A stretch of 35,000 bases of DNA from the NCBI GenBank assembly GCA_963170055.1, contig CAUJGJ010000189.1:1043201-1078200 (forward strand), written 5' to 3'. Shown piece after piece: positions 1 to 15,942 of this stretch. A program made the position numbers and the translations under genes. The stretch is from Halisarca cf. caerulea (taxonomy: Eukaryota > Porifera > Demospongiae > Chondrillida > Halisarcidae). A model generated the notes under the pieces. It saw only the letters and a list, made by a program, of their open reading frames with translations, did no database searches and had not been told where the DNA came from. Every line of letters starts with the position of its first letter. The first letter of the stretch is position 1.

Positions 1-720
1 CGGATGTCATGGAATGCCAAAACGGGTATCCACTTCCCTTGAAACGGATTTACAAGGAGTCTACACATACAGTTGACGATTCACACACTCAAACTTGGCT
101 AGCAAGTACCAAGGATAGTACATGCTCTTGGATAGTAAGTACTCTTTGCTCTCTCCCTACCTCATGTACAGTGCTGAAAACAACACTGATAGTAAGCACA
201 CGTGACAGGGGTGCATGGTAGCTAGAGGTGCAATGGTGGGTGGTATGAACACAAGGGTGGTAGAAGTACAGGGGTGCGTGGTAGAGGTGCAATGGTGGGT
301 GGTATAGACACAAGGGTGGTGGTGGTAGAGGGAAATCCCCACCAGCCTCTACATCAACAGGTACTTATCCTGCATGTGCGATAATCGCAAATAATTATCA
401 TAAAGTAATTAGAATGTATGGAAAATGATTAAGCTCTTCCACGTATTTTGGTATTAATACACACCAAACGATAGTGTTAGACATGACTAAAGAGGTCATA
501 GGAGTCCTTGTTCAGTTTTAATTTCCCTTAAAGTTTGTCGAACTCCCATCATCCGTACAGTTTACTTTCTTCAAAGGCCCTTATCCTAAATCTTCATGCT
601 AATGTAGGGAATGGTCTATACTGAAGGATTGATACAGTACATCTCCTAACTCCTTAACTGAGCACCATTTCTATCCCTTGCTATAGCTTGCATTAACATG
701 ACATACACTTTTAAGCCCTC
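1..720. other. Gene-poor flank with a degenerate G/T-rich duplication
   Basis: No credible gene is visible. Positions about 211-335 hold two degenerate copies of a ~60-bp unit rich in GGTGGT. It contains ACAAGGGTGGT, the reverse complement of the core of the 17-bp minisatellite that starts near 888, so it looks like an eroded relative of that array in opposite orientation. The short ORFs here are confined to this repeat and are not supported as coding. The rest (335-720) is AT-rich and shows nothing recognisable. Confidence 0.5.
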
Positions 721-732
721 AAAATTATGGAC

Positions 733-852
733 ACTTCAATATACAGGAGAGCGTACTGTGGTCCCAATGGTGTCCTTATTGTAGAGGTTTCACTATACAG
801 GAGAGCTTACTGTGGTCCCAATGGTGTTCTTATTGTAGAGGTTTCACTGTAA
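733..852. repeat. 54-bp tandem duplication of a MITE end
   Basis: Two head-to-tail copies with a period of about 54 bp, each running from ATACAGGAGAGC to TAGAGGTTTCACT. The unit matches the right end of the MITE at 3198-3391, which ends GTAGAGG/TAGAGG plus TTTCACTG. It is therefore a partial, tandemly duplicated MITE terminus rather than an independent satellite. Confidence 0.6.
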
Positions 853-887
853 AGGACAGTTTACTTGCATTGAAACTTCCCTTCCAC

Positions 888-2030
888 CTGTACTTGGACC
901 ACCCTTGTACCTGAACCACTCTTGTTGTTGGACCACCCTTGTACCTGGACCATGCACTCTTGTACCTGGGCCACCCTTGTACCTAGACCACCCTTGTACC
1001 TGGACCATCCTTGTACTTAGACCACCCTTGTACCTGGACCACCCTTGTACCTGGACCACCCTTGTACTTAGACCACCCTTGTACTTAGACCACCCTTGTA
1101 CCTGGACCACCCTTGTACCTGGACCACCATCGTACCTGGACCACCCTTGTACCTGGACCACCCTTGTACCTGGACCACCCTTGTACCTGGACCACCATCG
1201 TACCTGGACCACCCTTGTACCTGGACCACCCTTGTACCTGGACCACCCTTGTACCTGGACCACCCTTGTACTTAGACCACCCTTGTACTTAGACCACCCT
1301 TGTACTTAGACCACCCTTGTACCAGGACCACCCTTGTACCTGGACCACCCTTGTACCTGGACCACCCTTGTACCTGGATCACCCTTGTACCTGGACCACC
1401 CTTGTACCTGGACCACCCTTGTACCTGGACCACCATTGTACCTGGACCACCATTGTACCTGGACCACCATTGTACCTGGACCACCCTTGTACCTGGACCA
1501 CCCTTGTACCTGGACCACCCTTGTACCTGGACCACCCTTGTACCTGGACCACCCTTGTACCTGGACCACCCTTGTACCTGGACTACCCTTGTACCTGGAC
1601 CACCCTTGTACCTGGACCACCATTGTACCTGGACCACCATTGTACCTGGACCACCCTTGTACCTGGACCACCATTGTACCTGGACCACCATTGTACCTGG
1701 ACCACCCTTGTACCTGGACCACCCTTGTACCTGGATCACCCTTGTACCTGAACCACCCTTGTACCTGGACCACCCTTGTACCTGGACCACCCTTGTACCT
1801 GGACCACCCTTGTACCTGGATCACCCTTGTACCTGGACCACCCTTGTACCTGAACCACCCTTGTACCTGGACCACCCTTGTACCTGGACCACCCTTGTAC
1901 TTGGATCACCCTTGTACCTGGACCACCCTTGTACCTGGACCACCCTTGTACCTAGACCACCCTTGTACCTGGATCACCCTTGTACCTGGACCACCCTTGT
2001 ACCTGGACCACCCTTGTCCCTGGACCCAAT
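888..2030. repeat. 17-bp minisatellite, about 67 units
   Basis: A continuous tandem array of the unit CCACCCTTGTACCTGGA. Variant units are CCACCCTTGTACTTAGA, CCACCATTGTACCTGGA, CCACCATCGTACCTGGA and forms with GGATCACC or GAACCACC. Variants cluster: TTAGA units between about 1015 and 1310, CCATT units between about 1430 and 1690. This indicates local amplification of subarrays. Because 17 is not divisible by 3 and the unit lacks stops, long ORFs appear on both strands and shift through three readings of the unit; these are repeat artefacts. Confidence 0.95.
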
Positions 2031-2610
2031 CATGCCTATACCAAACTTGTCCCATTCCAATACCCCATGGTGCCTTGCTCTATAGACGATACATCTTTGC
2101 TAATATATACGTGTACATCTCTCACAAAGAGCAGAACAAGTTAGTGCTTTTAGGGGAGACATGTACTGTTTGCACTTAAATTTTCATATGGTTTTACATT
2201 TCGTAATACCATACATACAGGTTCATCGCTACGTTCTATAATGTTAGTCGTAGTAATCTTGAGCAAATACTTCGCAAAAAAATCTTCAACAACAAAATCG
2301 AACGTTTCGGCCACGCAGGCCTTCGTCAGCTACATACAAATCTGGTCAAGAGCAATGAGAAACTAGCTATACGTACATGATAGGGTGACAGGTGACGTGT
2401 TTGCACAAGATTATTCCGAGTAACTTTATATTTTGTGGTTGTCGTAGATTGGAAGCCATCTGCAAAACTTTACATTCGTGAAAATTTAGATCGGGCTCTT
2501 GTGCAATGGCAAAACATGGCTGTCTGCAAATACAAAACCTCAAAAATCGCTATCATCCAAGATCTGTGAAAGATTCACCACATGAAGTTTACTGCACATA
2601 CAATACCATA
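2031..2610. other. Intergenic DNA with one degraded MITE-like block
   Basis: No gene seen. Positions about 2411-2577 share blocks with 5701-5870 and, in reverse orientation, with the MITE at 6199-6407. The shared core is CTTGTGCAATGGCAAAAC followed by a variant of ATGGCTGTCTGC. A CG-rich palindromic patch lies at about 2305-2335 (CGGCCACGCAGGCC) and has no assigned role. Confidence 0.45.
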
Positions 2611-2615
2611 TGGAA

Positions 2616-2806
2616 CAGTCAGACCTCACTTATCCACACACATCTGTTCTGGATGAATTGCGGATGAAGCGAGGGAACTGGATAAATGAGGGAGCAGTAG
2701 CATATAGTGTACAGTAGGACTATTGCAGATTTGTTCCGATAAAAACTACTGCGGAATTAAGGTGAGGTAACTGGATATCTGAGGTGTGGATAAGTGAGAT
2801 CTAACC
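2616..2806. mobile_element. MITE, CAGTCAGACCTC family (copy 1)
   Basis: About 190 bp with terminal inverted repeats: the left end reads CAGTCAGACCTCACTTATCC and the right end is its imperfect reverse complement. The same internal sequence (GGGAGCAGTAG, AGTGTACAGTAGGA, TTGCAGATTTGTTCC) recurs at 6418-6609 and 34413-34610. The CAGTCAGACC end type and the TA flanks of the other copies point to a Tc1/mariner (pogo-like) non-autonomous element. It has no coding capacity. Confidence 0.75.
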
Positions 2807-2956
2807 ATTTATAGATGGACAGTAATGTCACATTGAATGCACCCATTCATAGTCATTCTCTCTAATCTAGTCAAGATATGATACACCCCCAGTTGCAAAC
2901 TTTTCAATGTCTGGGCATCACTTAACATACATAATTGTACATGCGGGCCCTTCCAA

Positions 2957-3145
<189 letters not shown>

Positions 3146-3197
3146 ACACATACACACATGCCTACAAGTTCCTCTCAATGGTTGGCATACAAAACCA

Positions 3198-3391
3198 CAG
3201 TGAAACCTCTATTAAAGGACACCTCTGAAATGCAGAAACCTCCTTGAACAGGACACTATTGCTCTGTCCCATTTGAATTCCCTCACATTGACATGTGTAC
3301 ATTTGACACCTCCGAAATGAGGACACCTCCATATACATACAGGACAGCCAGCAGTGGTACCAGTGGTGTCCTTACTATAGAGGTTTCACTG
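3198..3391. mobile_element. MITE, CAGTGAAACCTC family (copy 1)
   Basis: About 194 bp bounded by CAGTGAAACCTCTATTAAAG on the left and an imperfect inverted copy ending GAGGTTTCACTG on the right. The inner terminal repeat includes GGACACC / GGTGTCC. The right flank is TA and the left flank is CA, so a TA target duplication is plausible but mutated. A related element lies at 29048-29275 and a duplicated end at 733-852. Confidence 0.7.
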
Positions 3392-4765
3392 TATATGCAT
3401 GTGGAAATGAAGATTTAAATTTAAAAAACTACCCGAATATTTCACAATTTCCAGGCAAACGAATCAAAATTTCCCCCTCTATCCACGTAAGGATGCGGGT
3501 GGTATTGCATCATCGCTTGCAAACTGAAAGGTGTGACACCCAAACCTTCAAACCTTGCAATATCCTGCAAGCTTGCATGACTTGTACAAATTCAGTCCTC
3601 GTTCCTGTCAACTCAAATGCCTCCACACATGCACATACTTTGCTGAATTGGGTGGCATCCAAAGAACACCAGACACGCATGACTATACATTAATCCTGAT
3701 TAATTCACAATTGATTAATTCAATTAAAACTCCAGTTCCTACCATAAAGATTAATTGAATGTATGCGAATTAACACAAGTATTATGCGATTTACTGTACC
3801 AACAAATTGGCAGACAAAATAACCTTTCACCTTGCAATTAAGCCTTCTGGGTAACCCGGCAATTTGAACTATCAATCAATGCTTGAAGATTAACCATCAA
3901 TCTTTCAATTTTGCCCTTGGCAATTGCCTTATCAACAGACCGTGACAAATCAGTGTTTACATACATGACACCGGTTGACATACTTTCTATACATCTATCG
4001 CGGTTCCTGACAATACCTGACTGAATACCTCGCCCCTTTCATGTTTCACCTTTTGTGGGTGCCTCCTAGCAGTTGTCATGGGTACAGATGGGAACCTCAA
4101 AAGAAAATGGCTTCCGGGACACAAGGTCAGATGGAGCTATGCTGCATTTGCCAAGTGGACACACTACACACAGCGTCTTTAGATTTCCTTTTAAAGAAAT
4201 TTACTGTTAAGCGCAGATACATAGCCATAACAACCACACACAAACAAAATTAAAATGCCTGTTGATTCACTGTAGTCTGGAATCAGGGCAATATATATGT
4301 CTCATCTCACTATTAGAAGTGGAACTCAACTTTTGAGCAAAGAGTTACCAAAAATAACCTGCATTACTTGTTACAGTGTGTACTACTGATGGGGTCAACG
4401 GGAGGCAATAGCCTTGTACTGTCACTTAACAAACAAGGGTGGTGAGAAGACCATGCAAAATGTGCAAAAACTGCACATGACAACTGTATTTGTGGGTGAT
4501 TGGGTGTAAATGATAGAATCCCCATCTCTGCCCCCCCACCCCCACCCCCTCTCATGTCTTTAAGAATTGACTTAGAATTCAGTTTCACTGGGTATTATCA
4601 TTATGACCTTGTTTCCAAACACATACGCATGAGAAGCAGAGATCCACCCGCAGCCAACACAAGGCTTGTTTTTTACCTCCTCTTACATGGGAATGTCCAT
4701 CTGACTATATATGCAGCCACAGCTGATCTTGTTACCACTGTAGACTACTACTCTGTCTGAGATGG
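3392..4765. other. Intergenic DNA, nothing recognised
   Basis: AT-rich sequence with scattered ORFs of 60-90 codons on both strands. None has a start context, splice flanks, composition or motif that supports a gene. A short C-rich run lies at about 4532-4552. Confidence 0.5.
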
Positions 4766-4769
4766 CTAC

Positions 4770-5037
4770 AGAGTGAGTGTGTACTGTACATGAGGTAGGG
4801 ACAGAGTGAGGAGTGTGTACTAGTCTGTGTACTGTACATGAGGTAGGGACAGAGTGAGGAGTGTATACTAGTCTGTGTACTGTACATGAGGTAGGGACAG
4901 AGTGAGGAGTATGTACTACTCTGCGTACTGTACATGAGGTAGGGACAGAGTGAGGAGTGTGTACTAGTCTGTGTACTGTACATGAGGTAGGGACAGAGTG
5001 AGGAGTATGTACTAGTCTGTGTACTGTACATGAGGTA
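4770..5037. repeat. 48-bp minisatellite, about 5.5 units
   Basis: Tandem copies of a 48-bp unit containing TGTACTGTACATGAGGTAGG and GACAGAGTGAGGAGT. Units differ by a few substitutions. Because 48 is a multiple of 3, the minus strand reads as a 16-residue peptide repeat (MYSTQTSTYSSLCPYL-type) without stops. There is no promoter, signal or splice context for translation, so it is called a minisatellite. Confidence 0.9.
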
Positions 5038-5159
5038 GGCCTAGGCAGTGTATACTTAACATGAGGTGGTGTGCGTCTTTGGCATAGCTGGTGTAGAAGT
5101 GATTCTGAGGCTGGGGTTTTGAAGTGACTCTTAAGAAGTGGTGGCCATTGGCGTGTCTC

Positions 5160-5192
<33 letters not shown>
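5160..5192. repeat. Poly(C) tract
   Basis: About 32 consecutive C residues, read as poly(G) on the minus strand. A smaller G run lies at about 5922-5938. Such tracts are hard to sequence and their length may be inaccurate. Confidence 0.9.
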
Positions 5193-5640
5193 ACCAGCAA
5201 AATGAAGAAAACAATAGAGAAGAGCACAAACTAAGGCCTAGAAATTTATTGAACACGATGGTTTGTTTGTTTGTTTGTTTCTATTGTATGGTATGTATGT
5301 TGTTTGTATAATCGAAACGCTACATGCTCACAGGACCTCCTGGGAGACCGGTCAACAAAGGGTTGCAGGGATATCCTGCCAAATTTTGAAATACTGAATA
5401 TTATTAATTACAGATGTATACAAGATTAAAGGATGGGTAGTCATAGCAAAGAGGTTGTTACAATAATGTTTAAATAATGGTTGGAATTGGGATAGGATTG
5501 AAACAGTGCTTGAATTGGATTCTCTCTGCAATGCATTCATTCACATATACTGTCAGTTCTGCGTACTATTATAGTGAAAAAGTCGCACGGTTCTGACAGC
5601 CATTTTAGACTAGACTAAGTGCAAAAATTGAGGATAATAC
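5193..5640. other. Intergenic DNA with a small (TTTG)n tract
   Basis: A short GTTT/TTTG repeat lies at about 5261-5281. Apart from that I see no gene, element or motif. Confidence 0.5.
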
Positions 5641-5643
5641 ATT

Positions 5644-5668
5644 TATATATATATATATATATATATGT
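5644..5668. repeat. (TA)n microsatellite
   Basis: A run of alternating T and A of about 24 bp, sitting just left of the degraded MITE-like block at 5701-5870. Confidence 0.85.
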
Positions 5669-5906
5669 ATTGGCTTTAATTTTCTCATGACTTTACATTG
5701 GTTCCTGCATATTGAGGTTTTCGTGGGCTGGAAGCTTAAAAGCCAGCTGTGGAAGTTGCACCTGTGAAAATTTGGAACTAGCTGATTCTCATGCAATGGC
5801 AAAACCGTGGCTGTCTGCGAATATAAAATATGCAACAATTGCTAAATCCAAGATCTACAATTAAAGGTTTCACCCTGCGGAAATTAAAGAGTATAGGGTA
5901 CATTTG

Positions 5907-6143
5907 CAGGACCATACACAGGGGGGGGGGGGGGGGGTGGGCTCGAGGGGGTTCAACCAAACCCCCTTTTGTGCAGACATTGAACTGAACAATATTGTTT
6001 CCTCACTGACCCAAGGCCCACAAATCAAAATTCCATAGCTAGTAATCGCATAGAGTATCTATGATGTAACCATATGTAGACATACATAGGTATTGAAGGC
6101 CTTTGATGTGATCCCTGTTTTGTGAATCCTGTGTACAGGCCTG
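5907..6143. mobile_element. MITE with CAGG-CC-GTAC ends (copy 1)
   Basis: Left end CAGGACCATACACAGG and right end CCTGTGTACAGGCCTG are imperfect inverted repeats. The interior shares TGTGCAGACATTGAACTGAA and a TCTA(C/T)GATGTAACC block with the element at 28279-28485, whose ends are CAGTCCCGTACACGGG and CCTGCGTACGGGCCTG. Two separate loci with the same ends and interior support a non-autonomous DNA transposon family. No clear target duplication is visible, so the superfamily is left open (hAT-like is one option). Confidence 0.65.
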
Positions 6144-6198
6144 ATCTATATATATGCCTATTGTAGGTCCATTGAGAGGCACTTTTTAGAAGAGTATA

Positions 6199-6407
6199 TA
6201 CCGTATGCGCTTTAATTTTCGCGGGGTGTATATTTCGCGGATTTTGTCTTTTAGCGATTTTCGCGTTATAATATTCGCGGACGGCCATGTTTTGCCATTG
6301 CACAAGAGCCCGATCTAAATTATTGCGGGTCTAAACTTTCGCGGCCGGCTTGTAATCCGCGAATACCGCGACTATTAAACCATGCAAAAATTCAAGCGTA
6401 TATGGTA
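6199..6407. mobile_element. MITE with TACCGTAT ends and CG-rich interior
   Basis: Terminal inverted repeats: TACCGTATGCGCTTTAATTT on the left, and AATTCAAGCGTATATGGTA on the right, which is its imperfect inverse. The interior has repeated TTCGCGG words (6230-6290 and 6338-6345). The block around 6275-6335 is an inverted relative of sequence at 2495-2530 and 5790-5825. It is non-coding. Confidence 0.7.
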
Positions 6408-6417
6408 CAGTAATGTA

Positions 6418-6609
6418 CAGTGAGGCCTCACTTATCTGCACCTCAGATATCCAGTTAATTCCCTCACCTTCTGCAGTAGTTTCTATTGGAACAAATCTGC
6501 AATAATCCTACTGTACACTATACTACTGCTCCCTCATTTATCCAGCTCCCTCACTTTATCCGCAATTTCATCCAGAACGGATGTGTGCGGATAAGTGAGG
6601 TCTGACTGT
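6418..6609. mobile_element. MITE, CAGTCAGACCTC family (copy 2, inverted)
   Basis: The same family as 2616-2806 in reverse orientation. It is flanked by TA on both sides (GTA|CAGTGAGG and GACTG|TAC), the expected target duplication of Tc1/mariner-type elements. It lies about 10 bp from the previous MITE. Confidence 0.8.
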
Positions 6610-7570
6610 ACCGAGTACAACACACACAGCACACATGCATATTACAACATAACCACACATATCCATGTACATGTACTGTATCGCATCCCATGCAAGATGT
6701 ATCAGGTACACTTTTGAGGAAACTGCTGCACTGGTAACTTCGCTCATTTATTGTATGCACATCCATACCAATATCTATTATAGTATCAAGACAGTCGTTT
6801 ATAGATTTACAAGTTAAAATAGCCTTAGATCCCTGCTATAACCATGACTTCAAACATTTGACATTAAGCAAAATGTGGGTGGGAAGAAATTAATTACTTT
6901 GAACATGAAAATCCAATTTCAGTCAAAGCCATGGGGGAATTGAAGGAAGAATTCCCAAGTGAATTCTCTTCTCTTGCGTCCATTCAGCGGGTGGCCTTAA
7001 CACACAGCACTACAGATAAACATTAAATCAATTTATTAAGGAACTCTTTACATTCAGCAACATTCATTGTAATTGTTCCATAGATAACAACAGATGGAAT
7101 TCATTTAAAGTCTTTAATGTGAGCTTTAATTAGTTTATAATCAGGTGCGTCATGGATGATCATATGACACTGACCACACCCTATCACATCAAAACCCTTC
7201 ACACACCTACACCTCCTTGAGATACTACAACTATGCACACATTCAGATATGAACCCACGGGACTTGAGGCCTTGTGGTATCTAACCGCCCACATTTCAGT
7301 ATAATTATCTTATCTCCAAGCATAGGATGAATGAGCAGCATGGCTTCCACATGTAAGCTTGGTGAAATCAGTTTTAACCTCTTTTGGACCGGTCAAGTGT
7401 TGAGATCTTCACCTTTTCTGATGACATCTTATCCAATGCGTTTGTACAGTGCACTATAGAGGGTGAGATAGACTCATGTTTGATGTAAGGCTAAAATCCC
7501 ATATGTTGTATCACATACAAAAATAGGGAAGAAAACAAAAGCAGATATACATATTGTAACAGACCACTGA
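6610..7570. other. Intergenic DNA, nothing recognised
   Basis: AT-rich sequence without a supported ORF, RNA gene or element. It ends in a (CCCA)n run at about 7575-7602. Confidence 0.5.
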
Positions 7571-7683
7571 CAACACCCACTCACCCACCCACCCACCCAC
7601 CCACATACACAGACATATGCAGATGCATGCACACATGCAATGCATGTATGGAAGAACACACACACACACACACACACACACAC

Positions 7684-7949
7684 TTAAACACAGACACTTA
7701 TAACCCATAGTAAAGTACAGACTAAGGTTATCTCGGTGAAATTTCCTTGTGGAGAGAGCATCACAGTGTGTGTACACAGGCTCATGTTACACCACACTAA
7801 GTGCATGTGTGGTCAGCTATAGAGACTCACTGCATATGTGTGGGAAGTATATGCCTCTGAAATTGGATCACTGATGGTTCAGAATGATTGTAAATGGCAT
7901 TGGGCATCAGACATACACGCACGCATGCACACCTGCAAACATGGACAAA

Positions 7950-8014
<65 letters not shown>

Positions 8015-8039
8015 CACACTGCACACACACACACATACG

Positions 8040-8078
<39 letters not shown>

Positions 8079-8460
8079 AACACACTCAAACACAGACACT
8101 TATAACCCATAGTTAAGTGAAGACTAAGGTTATCTCGGTGAAATTTCCTTGTAGAGAGAGCATCACAGTGTGTGTACACAGGCTCATGTTACAACTTACA
8201 AAGTATAGGTATGGTTAGTCCAGCCAGCTGTGACACACATTTGTATGCAAGTGTCGAGGGCGGGAAACGTTTCCCTTTCCCACTCCCGAAGCTCGCGTAT
8301 GAATTACTGTGGGTCACAGCTGGCTGGACTCATGTATGGTGTCCACAGTATAGAGACTCATGGCATATGTGGGAAACTATAGAAGCCTCTGAAATAGGGA
8401 TCACTCATAGCGAATGTATGTATACAGTAGATGTCATTGGGAAATTAGCATCAGATACAC
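7684..8460 (+). repeat. CA-bounded ~230-bp repeat, two direct copies
   Basis: Copy 1 (about 7684-7912) and copy 2 (about 8088-8455) start with ACTTATAACCCATAG, continue through GGTTATCTCGGTGAAATTTC and TAGAGACTCA, and end near GCATCAGA. Each is bounded by CA repeats (7655-7683, 7948-8074, 8455-8531). Copy 2 is split by the MITE at 8215-8333. Two further copies form the inverted repeat at 8558-9718. Confidence 0.85.
8215..8333. mobile_element. MITE with TAGTCCAGCC ends (copy 1)
   Basis: A ~119-bp foldback-type element: the left end TTAGTCCAGCCAGCTGTGAC is matched by GTCACAGCTGGCTGGACT on the right. The hexamer GTATGG flanks both ends. It interrupts the second copy of the CA-bounded repeat, so it inserted after that repeat had spread. 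A second copy lies at 15564-15688. Confidence 0.75.
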
Positions 8461-8498
8461 ACACTCTCACGTGCGTGCACGCATGCAGAATACACATA

Positions 8499-8533
<35 letters not shown>

Positions 8534-8557
8534 AACACACAGACTTACACTGATAAT

Positions 8558-9718
<1,161 letters not shown>

Positions 9719-9782
9719 CATTAATGTAGGCAGCACACAAAGGATGGGGGCCCTTAACTGAATTGATAGCAGGAAATGTCGG

Positions 9783-9790
9783 TATATAAG
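9783..9790 (+). promoter_or_regulatory. TATA box of the first subtilisin gene
   Basis: TATATAAG lies about 240 bp upstream of the ATG at 10032. Transcription would begin near 9815, giving a ~215-nt leader. The paralogue at 33665 also has a TATA box, which supports the call. Confidence 0.5.
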
Positions 9791-10031
9791 GAATCCCAGA
9801 GCTCCAAACCAGCACAAGCAAACCAACAGAAGAAATAGCAGTTTGTAAGACGCCTGCAAAGACAGAGGAAACTACAGTTTGATTGACGATCACTTCTTGA
9901 TATTGCTGAATAGTAAGAATACAAAAGCATCATTACTTTAGCAAGAGTTGGGCGATTTCGCTATTGGACATAGAAGAAGGACGACAGTTATTCCTGAACC
10001 ATTAAATCCACGCAAATAATCAGGTGCAGAG

Positions 10032-13751
<3,720 letters not shown>

Positions 13752-14130
13752 ACTTGAGTATCGATTTTACCGGACTGAACTACATATTTAATATTATTGT
13801 CGTTATTATTATGTTGTGTAAGTATGTATAAATATCTTCTACGTGTGTGCTGCTACACTTATTAGAAATAGAGAACTTTATAATTATATCATATAAATTA
13901 TTGTTTATTAGTCTGTTGTATTCAACAATAATAATACCAACATAAGTGTCAATAATAATGGGAAATTGAATAATTAACAATACTGCTTATATTGAGTATT
14001 ATAGATTCTGAAAGAGAATTTTATTTTTCTTGCAGAAAAAGATTGGACACATGTACACATGCATGCACGCACACACACAGACACACACACATACAGACAA
14101 ACACACACACACACACACACACACATACAT

Positions 14131-14229
<99 letters not shown>

Positions 14230-14640
14230 ACATTACACACATATTATGAGTTGTTGAATGCCAACAATGTCATACAATCTCCTTACTAGTGGCATGATAA
14301 GACGTATCATGTAGCAAAGACATACATATACAGTAGTAGCGACGAGTCACACTTTGGCTATAAGCCACAAGTAATCACCGTGTCAAGCAATGAAGGACGT
14401 GATGGAATCAGGAACTTCTGGTCAAGCCAGCAAAGACTCAGGGTTGCATACCCTAGACCACTAGTTAGCCTACTTTATTAGTTAAATATACTGTTGTTGA
14501 TCGGTGACCAGTCACATAATAGTCAGCAAAGAAAGAAGGCAATGTGGCGATCAAAAATTACCAAAGACTCTCAAAAGATATGCATGTAGGATGGATACAT
14601 CATACTATGTTTCCAACCACACGTTACATATAATTTAATA
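13752..14640. other. 3' flank of subtilisin A with a CA tract
   Basis: AT-rich 3' untranslated or intergenic DNA. No canonical AATAAA is seen within the first 200 bp after the stop. A CA microsatellite fills about 14070-14229. Nothing else is recognised up to 14640. Confidence 0.5.
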
Positions 14641-14644
14641 TTAT

Positions 14645-14882
14645 TCGGTGCACATACTGAGTAGGTGATAATTTCCGTGAAACGTATATTTCGTGAATCG
14701 AAGGACCTGGCTGTAATTCGCAATTTTGGCTTCGCAAATGGACCAGTCCCTACTATAAATTATATAGATAAATAGACTATGTATTTTACTGAATATTCAT
14801 GATTGAATGTTCATGAATGCAAGCTCATTTGCGAAATTCGGGAAAATAAAGTCCCGTGAAAATTAGCGCCTATATGGTATAT
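14645..14882. mobile_element. Probable degraded CG-type MITE
   Basis: Words such as ATTTCCGTGAAA, ATTTCGTGAATCG, TTCGCAAATGG and TTTGCGAAATTCGGG are arranged symmetrically, and the right end CGCCTATATGGTATA resembles the right end of the MITE at 6199-6407. The left end is poorly conserved, so the boundaries are approximate. Confidence 0.45.
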
Positions 14883-14889
14883 AGATAAA

Positions 14890-15550
14890 GTAGAAGAACA
14901 GTGACACTGTATATACAGTGGTACCTTGCTAAGACAAACTTTAGGGAACCCAAAAAAATTAGCTCTCATAATCAGAAGTTCTTCTTATCAGGATATAGTA
15001 ATACATGTACAGTACTACAGCAAACCACACAGAGCTAGGAAACTAGTTTGTATTAAGCAGAAGATTCGTCTTAAGCGTGACACTGTTCTTCTCAACGAAG
15101 TTCTACTGAATAATTGTACATCAGATATGACTGATTGTTACTGTACCAAAGACGTAATTGATGCAAATTTTTGCTGCACAAACTGGTCCAGGATTTATGC
15201 TTGATATGTGAGGGAATCCCCCTTGCATGCATTATAACTTACATAATTTGCAAGAATGTACAAATTTAAATTGAATTTCTCATACAGTACATGACATTTT
15301 TGAAGGCTGATCTTGTGGAATCACATAAGATTGTCACACAATATTTGCACCTTGTGGTACTGGATGGATGTGCAATGCAAGAAAACAGGCAACTACAAGC
15401 AGATATCTCACACAAGTAGCTCAATCAAAGAACTACGGTGAAAGAGCTCACTGATGAAAACATCAAACAAACAAAAGAGGGGGGGGCACTCATTATTACT
15501 TCAAATGTGCAGTGCAATAAGGGATACAAAGAAAAGCCTGCATGGACACA
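14890..15550. other. Intergenic DNA, nothing recognised
   Basis: A 92-codon ORF (14926-15204) and smaller ones are present, but none shows a motif, splice structure or composition that supports coding. Confidence 0.45.
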
Positions 15551-15563
15551 TGCAGGGGTATGG

Positions 15564-15688
15564 TTAGTCCAGCCAGGTGTCACGACCCACATTTTTCCAC
15601 AAGCGCTGGGGGACGGAAGGAAGGAAACTTTTCCCACCCCGGCCCCAGCACTTGCATATGTATGTGGGTCACAGCAGGCTGGACTAGT
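15564..15688. mobile_element. MITE with TAGTCCAGCC ends (copy 2)
   Basis: The left end TTAGTCCAGCCAGGTGTCAC is mirrored by GTCACAGCAGGCTGGACTA on the right, and GTATGG hexamers flank both ends as in the copy at 8215-8333. The interior (GCGCTGGGGGACGG, then CCCCGGCCCCAGC) is itself partly palindromic. The ORFs on both strands over it are palindrome shadows. Confidence 0.75.
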
Positions 15689-15942
15689 GTATGGTGGACA
15701 CATGCGTAATCTACATGCATAAAATAGCAAGCACCATGACTGATCCAACCAATAGTTACCAATTTTAGCTGTGAACTGTGGTATTTGGGGGTGGTATCAG
15801 AAGTAACATTGGTTATATATAACCAATTGTGTGAAGTACAAGTGTAATTGAAAGAGTGCTGAATAGAGCACAGGGTTAAATGGGGTAATTTGGTACATTG
15901 GGGTAATTATTATATGAAATAGGGCCTTTTGGCTAGCCATAT

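Noticed and set aside
1300..2179. Long plus-strand ORFs (261 and 281 codons) and minus-strand ORFs (172, 189 codons)
   Set aside because: They lie in the 17-bp minisatellite; a stop-free unit with a length not divisible by three gives open frames on both strands.
4770..5037. CRISPR-like regular repeat
   Set aside because: There is no spacer: the whole 48-bp unit repeats, and the surrounding genome is eukaryotic.
15425..15762. Overlapping ORFs on both strands (94-107 codons)
   Set aside because: They coincide with the palindromic MITE at 15564-15688, which produces similar peptides on both strands.
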